DNA from: a bacterium
Lineage (GTDB): Bacteria > Patescibacteriota > Minisyncoccia > Phycocordibacterales > Phycocordibacteraceae
Reading direction: 5' to 3'
Assembly: GCA_023267755.1 (NCBI GenBank)
Contig: JAHFMR010000002.1
Coordinates: 1-42,462, forward strand
DNA length: 42,462 nucleotides
Position 1 is the stretch's first letter, and each line of letters starts with the position of its first letter. Below, one piece after another: positions 25,641 through 35,937 of the stretch. Both the position numbers and the translations under genes were made by a program. The notes below the pieces were generated by a model. The model saw nothing but the letters and a program-made list of their open reading frames with translations. It was not told the DNA's origin and made no database searches.

Positions 25641-27170
25641 TCAGCGTGCAAACTCGACAACGCGATTCTCGCGAATGATATTCACTTTAATCTCGCCCGG
25701 ATATTTGAGCTCTTCTTGGATACGCTTGGCGATATCGCGAGCGAGCTTGTGCATCGTGAGGTCGCTTACCTTGCCCGGATTCACAAAGACGCGAATCTCG
25801 CGGCCAGCGGCAATCGCGTACACCTTTTCAACCCCCGGGAAGGTAGCGGCAAGGCGCTCTAGGTCGCCCAAGCGCTCCAAGTAACGATCGACCGTGTCGC
25901 GACGTGCGCCCGGACGACCGCCCGAGATAGCGTCAGCGACCTGTACGATGACCGCTTCTGGCGTCTCGTAGGGATGCTCGTCGTGATGCGACTGCATCGC
26001 GAGAATGATCTCTCTGCTGACACCGAACTTTTCGAGGATGCGTCGCCCTATCTCCACGTGCGTGCCCTGGACCTCGTGATCGACCGCCTTGCCGATGTCG
26101 TGGAGGAGGGCAGCGGTGCGCGCAGTCTCGGCGCTCGCTCCGAGCTCTGTCGCGAGCATCCCCGCGATATGCGCCATCTCGATCGAGTGGGTGAGTACGT
26201 TCTGTCCGTAGCTGGTGCGGAAGTGGAGCCGGCCCAGGAGCGCGACGAGCTTAGGATCGAGCCCGATAACACCCGCCTCGTAGGCAGCAGCCTCGCCCTT
26301 CTGTTTGACAATATCGGCGACCTCGACACGTGTCTTCTCGACGGTCTCCTCTATCTTGGCGGGCTGGATGCGTCCGTCGGCAATCAGCTTCTCGAGCGCT
26401 ATTTTCGCGATAGCGCGGCGGAGCGGATCGAAGGAGGAGAGTGTGATCCGGTCGGGAACATCGTCGATAAGCACATCCACACCCGTGGCGCGCTCAAACG
26501 CCTTGATATTGCGGCCTTCCTTACCGATAATCTTACCCTTCACCTCTTCAGAGGGGAGCGCCACCGAAAGCGAGAGTACGTCGGCATTTACCGCGTTGCC
26601 GAGACGATGGATGATGGTAGTCAAAATATTGCGTGCCTTGTCTTCAAGTCGCTCGCGGCCATTGGCGGCAAGTTTCTGGAGACGAAGCAGTATCGCCTCC
26701 TCGTGGGTGCGCTCTATCTCGGAGAAGAGTTGTTCACGCGCCTTCTCCTCGGAGAGATGCGCAACGTTCGCGAGCTCCTTGGAGCGCGCCGCAGTCAGCT
26801 TATCTGCTTCATTCTTAGCGTGGAGCGCCTGCTGCTCTCGAGAACGCACCTCCACCTCTTTATCATCAAGATCGCGCTGGCGTGAATCGAGGAACTCTTC
26901 GCGCGCGGCGAGACGCTCCTCGCGGAGCGTTATCTTCTCCTCGCGCTCCTCCACTGGGGCGAGGCGCTCGGTCTCGACAACCTCGCCCCGGAACTCGGCC
27001 TCGGCGATAATCTTAGCCGCCTTCTCTTGCGCTTGGAGCAGCTTCTGCTTGATATCGAGCTCTATCGAGCCGCGCTGAGCGAGGCCAATAAGCACGCGTA
27101 GCACGTAGCCGAGCACGACGCCGCCGACACCCGAGAGTGCCAACATAATCAATATAATGTTGAGTGACAT
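25641..27170 (-). CDS. rny: Ribonuclease Y
   Basis: N-terminal TM, coiled coil, KH (GKIIGKEGRNIKAFERATGVDVLIDD), HD (LLHDIGKAVDHEVQGTHVEIG). Confidence 0.95.
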   Translation of the reverse strand: MSLNIILIMLALSGVGGVVLGYVLRVLIGLAQRGSIELDIKQKLLQAQEKAAKIIAEAEFRGEVVETERLAPVEEREEKITLREERLAAREEFLDSRQRDLDDKEVEVRSREQQALHAKNEADKLTAARSKELANVAHLSEEKAREQLFSEIERTHEEAILLRLQKLAANGRERLEDKARNILTTIIHRLGNAVNADVLSLSVALPSEEVKGKIIGKEGRNIKAFERATGVDVLIDDVPDRITLSSFDPLRRAIAKIALEKLIADGRIQPAKIEETVEKTRVEVADIVKQKGEAAAYEAGVIGLDPKLVALLGRLHFRTSYGQNVLTHSIEMAHIAGMLATELGASAETARTAALLHDIGKAVDHEVQGTHVEIGRRILEKFGVSREIILAMQSHHDEHPYETPEAVIVQVADAISGGRPGARRDTVDRYLERLGDLERLAATFPGVEKVYAIAAGREIRVFVNPGKVSDLTMHKLARDIAKRIQEELKYPGEIKVNIIRENRVVEFAR

Positions 27171-27370
27171 AAGCCCGTTTGGTTATTCCTGTGCCCGCGA
27201 GGGCGCGAGGGGTAGTGTTCTAAAGAGGGGGAGGCGGGTATTCTTCCGAAGCGGTCAGTCAGCGAATCAGTGTGTGTCTTACGCTACCACATCTTAGAGG
27301 AATTGCCCCATCGTTCTGGGCGTGCTATAAGAATGAAGGAATTTTGTAAACCATCACTGGGAGCATACAG

Positions 27371-27694
27371 ATGTTAAAAAAGATTGTTAAAAGATTTTTG
27401 CGACAGCGCCGGGAACGGAAAATTTCCGAACGGGAAGCACGTCGAAGAAACCTCATTGCCCAAGCTTGCGAGCACGGCTGCGTATGTGTGGTGCGGCCCC
27501 TTATTGAAAAAGGACATATGGACGCCGCCCAAGCGAAAATTAACCTCTGCGCCGAATTAATCCGCGAGGCTCGGGAGATCGATCGACACAGACATAATGA
27601 TCGGAAGACGGAGATTCACGTGCGTCTGAGAATCGCCCGCGATGAAGTTCATTCTGCGAGAAAACTGCTCATCGAGGCGGCCCGCGCTTCTTGA
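27371..27694 (+). CDS. Small basic hypothetical protein (107 aa)
   Basis: SD GGGAG 8 nt upstream of ATG; followed by terminator. Confidence 0.55.
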   Translation: MLKKIVKRFLRQRRERKISEREARRRNLIAQACEHGCVCVVRPLIEKGHMDAAQAKINLCAELIREAREIDRHRHNDRKTEIHVRLRIARDEVHSARKLLIEAARAS

Positions 27695-27712
27695 TTGAGC
27701 CCACTAATCACA

Positions 27713-27747
27713 AGGGCCGGTCGCATCAAGCGACCGGCCCTCATTCT
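27713..27747 (+). terminator. Intrinsic terminator
   Basis: AGGGCCGGTCGC-ATCAA-GCGACCGGCCCTCATTCTTT. Confidence 0.75.
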
Positions 27748-27767
27748 TTATCTTCTCGTCTTGAACC

Positions 27768-28367
27768 TTATTTATAAACCTGATCGACAATGCCGTACTT
27801 CTTGGCCTCGTCGGAACTCATAAAGAAGTCTCGCTCGACATCCTTTTCAATCTTCTCGAGCTTCTGTCCGGTGTTCTTAGCGAGAATGCGATTAAGCCGT
27901 TCTCGAAGCTTTAGGATCTGCTTAGCGGTAATCTCGATATCGGTCGCCTGACCCTCGGCGCCGCCGTGGGGCTGATGAATCATCATCTCGGCGTTCGGGA
28001 GCGCGTAGCGCTTGCCCTTCTCGCCCGCAGAAAGGATGACTGCTGCGGCAGAAGCCGCCATCCCGACACAGACGGTGGAGACCGGAGGCTTCACGTGATT
28101 CATCGTGTCGACGATAGCGAGACCCGCGGTGACCACGCCGCCAGGAGAATTGATATAGAGGGAAATATCCTTCTTCGGGTCCTCGCTCTCGAGGAAGAGG
28201 AGCTGTGCGATGACGAGATTCGCGACGTCGTCGTCAATAGGTCCGCCGAGGAAAATAATCCGCTCCTTGAGGAGACGCGAGTAAATATCATAAGCACGCT
28301 CGCCGAACTGGCTCTTCTCGATAACCATCGGGATGAGCATCGACGCACGCGGTTGGGTGTTCTTCAT
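27768..28367 (-). CDS. clpP: ATP-dependent Clp protease proteolytic subunit
   Basis: [64 protein letters not shown]. Confidence 0.94.
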   Translation of the reverse strand: MKNTQPRASMLIPMVIEKSQFGERAYDIYSRLLKERIIFLGGPIDDDVANLVIAQLLFLESEDPKKDISLYINSPGGVVTAGLAIVDTMNHVKPPVSTVCVGMAASAAAVILSAGEKGKRYALPNAEMMIHQPHGGAEGQATDIEITAKQILKLRERLNRILAKNTGQKLEKIEKDVERDFFMSSDEAKKYGIVDQVYK

Positions 28368-28377
28368 AGAATAATTG

Positions 28378-28572
28378 TTATTGCTCCGCTGCGGGGACGG
28401 TGAGCGCCTCATTCTGTGCGATGCGCTCTCCCCACGCGTAGAACGCGCCGATAATAATCATCAACACGATGATGACAATCGAAATCACCACGCCCCATTG
28501 CTGTGCCTGCGGCGAGGGCAGACCGAGCTGTGGATCTGATTCGCCCGAAGGGAGAAGCTTCTCGTCGTTCAT
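28378..28572 (-). CDS. Small single-TM hypothetical protein
   Basis: [51 protein letters not shown]. Confidence 0.6.
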   Translation of the reverse strand: MNDEKLLPSGESDPQLGLPSPQAQQWGVVISIVIIVLMIIIGAFYAWGERIAQNEALTVPAAEQ

Positions 28573-28573
28573 A

Positions 28574-29098
28574 TTATTGTTTCTCGCTATAGAGCGTACG
28601 GGAACGCTCGAACGCAGCCTTCGCCGCCTCGGCACCCTCGTAGCCGTTTATCTCGACCGGGGCGGGCTTCCCCTTGAGCACTTTGTACGTCTCGAAGAAG
28701 TGTACGAACTCCTTCAGCTGGTGCTGATTGACATCACTAATATCTTGCACATCATCCCAGCGCTTGTCGTCGACCGGTACCGCGATAATCTTCTCATCAG
28801 CATCACCGCCATCAACCATATGAAGAATACCGACCGGGCGCGCCGCCACGAGGATGCCGACGTTAAGCGGGTAGGTGGTGAGCACGATGACATCGAGTGC
28901 GTCGCCATCATCCCAGAGCGTCTGCGGGACAAAGCCGTAGTCAAACGGGTAGGCAGCCGCCGAGTAGTTGGCGCGATCAAGCTTAATCAAGCCCGTCTTC
29001 TTGTCTATTTCGTACTTGTTGTGCGAATCCTTCGGGATCTCGATGATGACATTCATCGCGTCCTTTGTACCTGGGTCAATATCGTGAAGTAGGTTCAT
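28574..29098 (-). CDS. ppa: Inorganic pyrophosphatase
   Basis: VIIEIPKDSHNKYEIDKKTGLIKLDR, YPFDYGFVPQTLWDDGDALDVIVL. Confidence 0.95.
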   Translation of the reverse strand: MNLLHDIDPGTKDAMNVIIEIPKDSHNKYEIDKKTGLIKLDRANYSAAAYPFDYGFVPQTLWDDGDALDVIVLTTYPLNVGILVAARPVGILHMVDGGDADEKIIAVPVDDKRWDDVQDISDVNQHQLKEFVHFFETYKVLKGKPAPVEINGYEGAEAAKAAFERSRTLYSEKQ

Positions 29099-29112
29099 AG
29101 AGCTTCAGTATA

Positions 29113-30477
29113 TTATTCATCCTTCGCTTTGTCGCGATCTTCTTCAGCTTCAGCGACTGTCTCGTCACTCGCGGGGAGCTCAGTGAGCTCCTCCTCGGCC
29201 GGCAGGGTGGTAACTTGTGGCGCTTCATCGGTGATGAGTTCGACGCTCTCAGTAGGCATCACACCCGCTGCTTCAGCAGGATCCTCTTCCGGTAGAGTGA
29301 CCGCAACTGAGGTGCCGTCGCTCTCGGCGACTTCTGACCCGCCCGTGGAAATGATATCGATATTCCAGCCCGTGAGCTTCGCTGCCAACCGCACATTCTG
29401 ACCACCGCGACCAATCGCGAGTGACTGTTCATCTTCGGCGACCGTCACCTTAGCGCGGTGCTCCTCTTCTTCGAGGATGACCTCAATGGGAGTAGCGGGG
29501 GAGAGTGCTTCTTTCACAAATTCCTTCGCGTCGTCATTCCATTCGATGATATCGATACGCTCGCCACCGAGCTCGCTCATCACGGTGGAGACACGTACGC
29601 CGCGCTGACCCACCAGGGAGCCAACCGGGTCGACATGTGGATCGAGTGAAGAGAGCGCGATTTTGGTGCGGCTGCCTGGCTCGCGTGCAAGTGCCTTGAC
29701 CTCGATAGCACCGCTGGCGAGTTCTGGTGCCTCCATTTCGAAGAGCTTCACGACGAACTTCGGATGCGCGCGAGAGAGGCGTAGATAGACGCCGCGGAAC
29801 CCTTCATCGACCGCGTAGAGGTAAGCGCGAATGCGCTCGCCCATGCGGTAACGCTCTCCCGGAATCTGCTCCTCGTAGGGGATGATGCCGGTCGTGCGTC
29901 CGAGATCGACGAATATAGCGCCCCGCTCCATGCGCTGGACGATGCCGCCCACAATCTGTCCCTTCTTCTCGCCGAACTCCTCCATCATCGAGAGCTTCTC
30001 GGCCTCACGCACCTTCTGAATCACCACCTGCTTGGCCGTCTGCGCCGCGATGCGTCCGAAGTCGTCCTGTGGCTCGAGCGGGAAGATAATCTCCTCGCCG
30101 AGCGTGGCACCGCGCTTCATCAGCTTGGCGTTCTCGAGCAGGATATGCTTCTCGGTGTCGAAGCGGGGGAGCTCGCCCTCGGCAAGCTGTTCCTCTTCAG
30201 CATGGAAGGCGTGCGCGTGCAGATGCTCCTCAGGGAGCTCTTCGCCCTCAAGCGGGAAGCGCACCGTCGTCTCGTCGACCACTGTCTTTACTTGTTCAAA
30301 GGAGATAGTGCCGGAATTGAGGTCGAGCTTGGCGTGGATAACTTGTCCGCGCTTACCGTATTCACGCTTGTAGGCGGTGGCCATCGCGTTCTCGATGGCA
30401 TCAATCATCGTCGCGCGGCTGATACCGCGATCCTCAAACTCTCCGAGCACTGCATTGATGGTTTTCAGGTCAATCAT
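29113..30477 (-). CDS. nusA: Transcription termination/antitermination protein NusA
   Basis: S1 and KH motifs: VDLGRTTGIIPYEEQIPGERY, VDPVGSLVGQRGVRVSTVMSELGGERIDIIEW, AIGRGGQNVRLAAKLTGWNIDI. Confidence 0.95.
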   Translation of the reverse strand: MIDLKTINAVLGEFEDRGISRATMIDAIENAMATAYKREYGKRGQVIHAKLDLNSGTISFEQVKTVVDETTVRFPLEGEELPEEHLHAHAFHAEEEQLAEGELPRFDTEKHILLENAKLMKRGATLGEEIIFPLEPQDDFGRIAAQTAKQVVIQKVREAEKLSMMEEFGEKKGQIVGGIVQRMERGAIFVDLGRTTGIIPYEEQIPGERYRMGERIRAYLYAVDEGFRGVYLRLSRAHPKFVVKLFEMEAPELASGAIEVKALAREPGSRTKIALSSLDPHVDPVGSLVGQRGVRVSTVMSELGGERIDIIEWNDDAKEFVKEALSPATPIEVILEEEEHRAKVTVAEDEQSLAIGRGGQNVRLAAKLTGWNIDIISTGGSEVAESDGTSVAVTLPEEDPAEAAGVMPTESVELITDEAPQVTTLPAEEELTELPASDETVAEAEEDRDKAKDE

Positions 30478-30511
30478 ATGGGTTGTGTATGTCGCACTTT
30501 TTATAAAGAAA

Positions 30512-30525
30512 GCCCCGGAAGGGGC
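30512..30525 (-). terminator. Terminator-like hairpin in nusA leader
   Basis: Minus strand GCCCC-TTCC-GGGGC followed by TTTCTTTAT; lies between the nusA promoter and its start codon. Confidence 0.5.
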
Positions 30526-30540
30526 AATCAGGTGTTGGTA

Positions 30541-30568
30541 AGTATACCAGACGCCTCCCCCTCGTCAA
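30541..30568 (-). promoter_or_regulatory. nusA promoter TTGACG-N16-TATACT
   Basis: CGTCAA 30563-30568 and AGTATA 30541-30546 on the plus strand. Confidence 0.65.
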
Positions 30569-30634
30569 CTTTATGTACGTCAGGTGTGTACTGCACACGT
30601 TAGTGGAGCCGGCGCACGCTATACTTTACTCTAT

Positions 30635-32383
30635 ATGCACGTTTCGGAGGGAGAGCTGAAAGAATTCATCATCGACTCAGGGCTCGTCGCGAAGAAGGAT
30701 ATCGATGCGGCGGCTGAAGAGGCGAAGACGCGTGGCCAGTCGCTCGGCGATATCCTCGTCTCGCGTGGCTCGCTGACCGAAGACGCACTTCGGCGCATTC
30801 AAGCCTACGTGCTCGGTATCCCGTTTGTAAATATGAAGGAGCACCGCATCCCCACCGACGTGCTCGCTCTCATCCCCGAGCCTATTGCCCGGACGCATAA
30901 CATCATCGCCTATAAGAAAGAGGGGGGCTCACTTGAGGTCGCGATGCTCGACGTCGACGATCTCGCCTCAATAGACTCGGTGCGCAAGAAGACCGGCCTT
31001 AAGATCTTGCCGCGTCTCACCGACACCGACAGCATCAAATCGTCGCTCCTCCAGTATCAGAAGTCGCTTAAGGACGAGTTCGGCGATATTATCTCGGCCG
31101 AAGCGGGGAAGATCCGTGTCATCGCAGAAGGGAATAAGGATCTCTCAGGAGATGATCTCAAGAAAATGGCGGAGGACTTGCCGATTGTGCGCATCGTCGA
31201 CACTCTGCTCCGACACGCTATTGTCCAAGGTGCTTCTGACATCCATATCGAGCCGATGGAGACTGAAGTGCTGGTCCGCTATCGCATCGACGGCATCCTC
31301 CACGATGCGATGACGCTCCCTTCTTCTGCGGCCGCAGGTATCGTCGCGCGCATCAAGGTGCTTTCCAACTTGAAGCTCGACGAGAAGCGCCTTCCGCAGG
31401 ACGGACGCTTCAAGATGGAGACCGAGGCCGAGAAGGTGTCTTTCCGTGTGTCTATCCTCCCCACCTTCTTCGGCGAGAAGACCGTGATGCGTCTCTTGCG
31501 CGAGACAGGGGAGGGCTTCACACTCGACGCGCTCGGCCTCCACGGCGAGAATATGGAGCGCATCCACCACGCGCTCTCGCAGACCACCGGCATCATCCTC
31601 ATCAGCGGACCAACGGGGAGCGGTAAGACCACTACGCTCTACACAATGCTCGATATCCTCAACCAGCCGGACGTAAATATTTCGACCGTTGAAGATCCAA
31701 TCGAATATCAGATGAAGCGAGTGAACCAGACCCAGGTGAACCCGCAGATAGGATTCACCTTTGCAAACGGACTGCGCTCGTTGGTGCGCCAGGACCCGGA
31801 CATCATTATGGTCGGCGAGATCCGCGACAGCGAGACCGCCTCACTCGCTATTAACGCCGCGCTCACTGGCCATCTCGTTCTCTCAACCATACACACCAAC
31901 AGCGCTGCCGGCGCTATCCCACGCTTAATCGATATGGGAGTGGAGCCCTTCCTTCTCGTCTCTACAATCCGCGTTATCGTCGGCCAGCGCCTCGTCCGCC
32001 GCCTCTGCGAGCCGAAGGAGGAGTATGCACTCACCAAGGCCACTCGTGCAAAGGTCGCGGGAGATGAGGATTTCAATATCGCGTTCAAAGCACTCAAAGA
32101 TGAGAAGTTAGTGAAGGAAAGCTCTTCTCTCGACGATCTCGCGTTCTATCGACCAACGCCTTCAGCCGCCTGCGAAGACGGCTACAAGAGCCGTATTGGT
32201 ATCCACGAAGTGCTCGCTATATCGCCCGCTATCCGCGAGGTTATGCTCTCTTCGAGCACGAGCGACGCGATAGAGGGTCAGGCGAAGAAGGAGGGGATGC
32301 TCACGATGTTCCAAGACGGGCTCTATAAAGCAGCGCGCGGTATCACGAGCCTCGAGGAGGTGCTTCGTGCTATCACTGAGTAA
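30635..32383 (+). CDS. pilB: Type IV pilus assembly / type II secretion ATPase (PilB/GspE)
   Basis: ASDIHIEPMETEVLVRYRIDGIL, ISGPTGSGKTTTLYTMLDILN, VEDPIEYQMKRVNQTQVNPQIGFTFANGLRSLVRQDPDIIMVGEIRDSETA. Confidence 0.95.
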   Translation: MHVSEGELKEFIIDSGLVAKKDIDAAAEEAKTRGQSLGDILVSRGSLTEDALRRIQAYVLGIPFVNMKEHRIPTDVLALIPEPIARTHNIIAYKKEGGSLEVAMLDVDDLASIDSVRKKTGLKILPRLTDTDSIKSSLLQYQKSLKDEFGDIISAEAGKIRVIAEGNKDLSGDDLKKMAEDLPIVRIVDTLLRHAIVQGASDIHIEPMETEVLVRYRIDGILHDAMTLPSSAAAGIVARIKVLSNLKLDEKRLPQDGRFKMETEAEKVSFRVSILPTFFGEKTVMRLLRETGEGFTLDALGLHGENMERIHHALSQTTGIILISGPTGSGKTTTLYTMLDILNQPDVNISTVEDPIEYQMKRVNQTQVNPQIGFTFANGLRSLVRQDPDIIMVGEIRDSETASLAINAALTGHLVLSTIHTNSAAGAIPRLIDMGVEPFLLVSTIRVIVGQRLVRRLCEPKEEYALTKATRAKVAGDEDFNIAFKALKDEKLVKESSSLDDLAFYRPTPSAACEDGYKSRIGIHEVLAISPAIREVMLSSSTSDAIEGQAKKEGMLTMFQDGLYKAARGITSLEEVLRAITE

Positions 32384-32388
32384 CTACT

Positions 32389-33603
32389 ATGAAATATCGC
32401 GTCACCATTCAGAAAGAAGGACTTCCCGATGAAAAGCGTGTCATCGAGGCCATCTCACACTTCGCTGTCTACGACCAAGTGCAGAAAGAAGGAGGTGTCG
32501 TCACTGAACTCCAAGAAGGAACGAGTTCTTTCGCCCTTCCTACATGGCTCAATGTAACCATTGGCACTGGCATCAAGCGTGTCGAGGTCATCCGTATGGC
32601 GCGGAATCTCTCCGCGATGCTTGGCGCTGGCCTCTCACTCTCCCACGCACTCTCGGTCATCGAACGTCAATCGGGTAACAAGTACCTTAAGAAGGTCGTG
32701 GGGAGTCTTTCCGGCTCGATTAAGCAAGGGTCGTCCTTCCACGAGGCGCTTGCCGCGTATCCTGCTATATTTCCCGCGTTATTCATCGCGATGACCAAGG
32801 CCGGCGAAGAATCGGGGTCTCTCACCGAAGCGCTTAATACTGTCGGCGTCCAGATGGAGCGCTCAGAAGAACTCACCCGTAAGGTAAAAGGTGCGATGAT
32901 CTACCCGTCGATTGTCGTGATAGCGATTTTCATCGTCGGCATCCTGATGCTCATCTATGTGGTGCCGACACTCACCAACACCTTCAAAGAACTCGGAGTG
33001 AAGCTGCCCCTCACCACTCAGATAATCGTCACTGTGTCCGACTTCATGGCGGCACACGCAATCTTGGTGCTCGGCCTGCTTGTCGCATTCATCGCGAGCG
33101 GCATCGCCTTCATCCGTTCGCGCGTGGGGAACCGCGTAGTGCTTGCCATCTCGCTCCGCCTCCCGGTAGTGGGCGAGCTTGTACGCGAAACCTACACCGC
33201 ACGTGCTTCGCGCACACTCTCTTCGCTCCTCTCCTCGAGCGTGCCGGTGCTTGACGCGCTCGCGATTACCAAAGAGGTTGTGCAGGCCGACAAGTTTGCC
33301 CGCGTTGTCGAAGAAGCTGAAGACCATGTTCGGAAGGGCGAGCTGCTCTCGACGGCATTTTCTGAACACGCGAATCTCTATCCGCTCTTGATGAGCGATA
33401 TGCTCGCAGTGGGGGAAGAGACCGGCAAGGTTGCCGAGATGCTGAAGCAGATTGCCGAGTTCTATGAGAGCGATGTTGCTGAAAAAACCAAAGACCTCTC
33501 GACGATTATCGAGCCCGTGCTGATGCTCTTCATTGGTACGGTCGTCGGCATCTTCGCCGTCTCGATGATTGGGCCTATTTATTCACTCTCATCAGCGTTC
33601 TAA
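32389..33603 (+). CDS. pilC: Type IV pilus inner membrane protein (PilC/GspF)
   Basis: Two GspF domains; FARNLSAMLGAGLSLSHAL-type motif; LSSLLSSSVPVLDALAITKEV; VGEETGKVAEMLKQIAEFYE. Confidence 0.94.
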   Translation: MKYRVTIQKEGLPDEKRVIEAISHFAVYDQVQKEGGVVTELQEGTSSFALPTWLNVTIGTGIKRVEVIRMARNLSAMLGAGLSLSHALSVIERQSGNKYLKKVVGSLSGSIKQGSSFHEALAAYPAIFPALFIAMTKAGEESGSLTEALNTVGVQMERSEELTRKVKGAMIYPSIVVIAIFIVGILMLIYVVPTLTNTFKELGVKLPLTTQIIVTVSDFMAAHAILVLGLLVAFIASGIAFIRSRVGNRVVLAISLRLPVVGELVRETYTARASRTLSSLLSSSVPVLDALAITKEVVQADKFARVVEEAEDHVRKGELLSTAFSEHANLYPLLMSDMLAVGEETGKVAEMLKQIAEFYESDVAEKTKDLSTIIEPVLMLFIGTVVGIFAVSMIGPIYSLSSAF

Positions 33604-33606
33604 TCT

Positions 33607-35373
33607 CTACTTTACGATTGCGTATGTGCCTGGAATAACGGTCCAGGAACCGCCCGGCCCGTTAGAGAAACTCACGTTTTGCAGACCGCTCCTATACGAA
33701 ATGCTTGAATTGTTGCTCAGCTCCAGATATTTCCCCGTCACTTGATTCGCGCTGGCGCCATTCTCGATTTGCACAGTGCCGTACGGCGCGTACAGAATGA
33801 CGCTAGTAGCATTGTTAGAAAGCTCGATTGCGTGCGAGCCTGTATTTGTCGTTATTATCATCGGATAACTGTTCGTCGTCCCGTTGCCGCTGATTGTTAC
33901 ATTGTTTGAGAGATTCACGATTCCCTTAAGAGCCGTATTGCCTGTGGCGTCTGCAATGATAATCGCTCCGCTCGAACCGGTGCTCGGTGAGACACTAAGA
34001 TATGCATTATTCGAAATCGTTACGTTTCCATTCACCCAAAGAGGACCGGACAAGATGAGCTTGGCTCCGTTCGTAACGCTCAAATCCCCGTCTATCTTCT
34101 TCGGACCAAGCGTTTTCGTCCCCGAAACAGAATAGGGTCCCGCAAGCGTCCCTCCCGCCGCCGCGATTGATTCCCAATCCGCAATTTGCGAATCTGAAAT
34201 AGGGAGAGGCACCGGCGCCGCCGGTGCCGTTCCCGGGTGTTTCGTCCCTGAAACACTGCAATTTGAAATCGTCTGATAGGAGGCGTTGCCGCCAATACTG
34301 CAGCTTGAGAGAACACTTGCCCAGACATTCCCTTGCACCGTGACCCCGGAGAGCGAGGTCGCGATGCCGACTACATACAGCATAAAATCGAGATCGCCAG
34401 TAATACTGTTCCACGCCGGGTTTTGCTGATTCCAGTTGCTGCTATATTTCGCCGCTCCTCTCGTGTATCCACCATTGCTGTCCAAACCCCAGATGAAATA
34501 ATTGGTTGCATTCGCCGGAATAGTTGCGATAACCCAGTATGTCTGATTTGCCGTAAGGGAAGGGGTGTTATCGAGCGTCGCGCTGGTGAGACCATATGCC
34601 GTTGTGATAAGTGAGGCAGGGATCGTACCGCTTGCGAGCACGGTGGTGGACGGCTTTCCGGCATTATCGCTCACGATCTTGATAGTCAAATCGCCCGGAT
34701 TACCCGCCTTCTTCAGATTCAGGCTTATCCCTGCAAGGGAGGCGCTCACGGACGGCTTGAATGCTTGCGCGACAGCCGTATGAGAAGCGGTATCACCTAT
34801 GTTGAATGCGCTATTCTGTGTCATCCATTGCTGGTCGGCAGTCGGGTCAACACCGACCGCGACTGTCGCGTCTCCGGTGATAGTGCCGCTCCCCGATATG
34901 TTGCCATTCGCAAATATATTCCCCTGGATGCTCGAACCGTTGCTCATCGTGACGCCGCCATTTCCGATTTGCACGCCATACCGAAACGATACGACGGAAG
35001 AATCGATGCTAGCGCTCGCCTGTACAATCTTCGTCGCAGTCGGATTCGTGCTATTCGGCACATTACCGGTCGCTGTAATGCGTTTCGTATTGCCGTCAAT
35101 GCTCGCGACCGAAATGCTGTAGGTTCCCGCGCCGAGCGATACATTGCTCTCTCCGGAATATGAAGAGTTCTGATTCAGCTCATAAATTGCCTTGTCGATG
35201 CCCGCTTCCGCAAGTGCGCGTGCTTGACTAGAAGCGAGTGCAACTCGTTCTGCGTGCACAGCGCTTCCGAAATAATTGAAGAAGCCGGTTGTTACCGTCA
35301 TAATAATGGAGCTTACGATGAGCGCGAATACGAGAACGGAGCCGCGGGTCGCGTGTGTGGAAAGTGGGGTCAT
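33607..35373 (-). CDS. Large PilX-like pilin-associated protein with choice-of-anchor-R-like and beta-helical regions
   Basis: N-terminus RGSVLVFALIVSSIIMTVTTGFFNYFGSAVHAERVALASSQARALAEAGIDKAIYEL; middle 'VAQAFKPSVSASLAGISLNLKKAGNPGDLTIKIVSD...'; Asn/Gly-rich repeats at C-terminus. Confidence 0.7.
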   Translation of the reverse strand: MTPLSTHATRGSVLVFALIVSSIIMTVTTGFFNYFGSAVHAERVALASSQARALAEAGIDKAIYELNQNSSYSGESNVSLGAGTYSISVASIDGNTKRITATGNVPNSTNPTATKIVQASASIDSSVVSFRYGVQIGNGGVTMSNGSSIQGNIFANGNISGSGTITGDATVAVGVDPTADQQWMTQNSAFNIGDTASHTAVAQAFKPSVSASLAGISLNLKKAGNPGDLTIKIVSDNAGKPSTTVLASGTIPASLITTAYGLTSATLDNTPSLTANQTYWVIATIPANATNYFIWGLDSNGGYTRGAAKYSSNWNQQNPAWNSITGDLDFMLYVVGIATSLSGVTVQGNVWASVLSSCSIGGNASYQTISNCSVSGTKHPGTAPAAPVPLPISDSQIADWESIAAAGGTLAGPYSVSGTKTLGPKKIDGDLSVTNGAKLILSGPLWVNGNVTISNNAYLSVSPSTGSSGAIIIADATGNTALKGIVNLSNNVTISGNGTTNSYPMIITTNTGSHAIELSNNATSVILYAPYGTVQIENGASANQVTGKYLELSNNSSISYRSGLQNVSFSNGPGGSWTVIPGTYAIVK

Positions 35374-35927
35374 AAATTTCGTAGGTAGATATGCTCTTGT
35401 AAATGCAGTCGTATCGTTTCCCCTTTCACGACGGCGCTTGTCGTAGCGTTGGCGATGACGCTTGCCGCCAAGGAGGGGCCGGCATTGTCGTACGTAAAAG
35501 TGAGGGCATCGAGATCATCTGTCAGAAGCTTCCGTCCGGAAGAACGCGTACTGCCCACCGCTGCATCAGTGATGTCGTACACACTCGTGCTGGAGGCGTA
35601 AATACCGATATAATCATACGTGTTCAGGATGACTGCGCCGGAAGAATCGATGGAGGGAATTTGGAAAATCGCCGTTGTCGTTCCCGAACTATAGCTGACA
35701 CCAGAAAAAGTATGCGATGCAGCCACCTGATTAGCCTGGAGGCCTGCAGTTCGTATGGCATCCATAACGTTGCTCCCCCCGAGCGCGATGCCGATAGATG
35801 ACTGCTGCAGAATAATCACCCGCCTGTACACGAGATATAGTTGCGTAACGGCGATTACGAGGACAACAAAAAGAGCAATGGTGATGATGACTTCGATGAG
35901 TGTAAATGCGTGCGGTGTGCGTCTCAT
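35370..35927 (-). CDS. Prepilin-type N-terminal cleavage/methylation protein
   Basis: MRRTPHAFTLIEVIITIALFVVLVIAVTQLYLVYRR. Confidence 0.85.
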   Translation of the reverse strand: MRRTPHAFTLIEVIITIALFVVLVIAVTQLYLVYRRVIILQQSSIGIALGGSNVMDAIRTAGLQANQVAASHTFSGVSYSSGTTTAIFQIPSIDSSGAVILNTYDYIGIYASSTSVYDITDAAVGSTRSSGRKLLTDDLDALTFTYDNAGPSLAASVIANATTSAVVKGETIRLHLQEHIYLRNL

Positions 35928-35937
35928 AACTAAAGTA

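Noticed and set aside
25974-27078. Long plus-strand ORFs (303 and 257 aa) opposite rny
   Set aside because: Antisense shadow ORFs from GC-biased codon usage; RNase Y frame is unambiguous.
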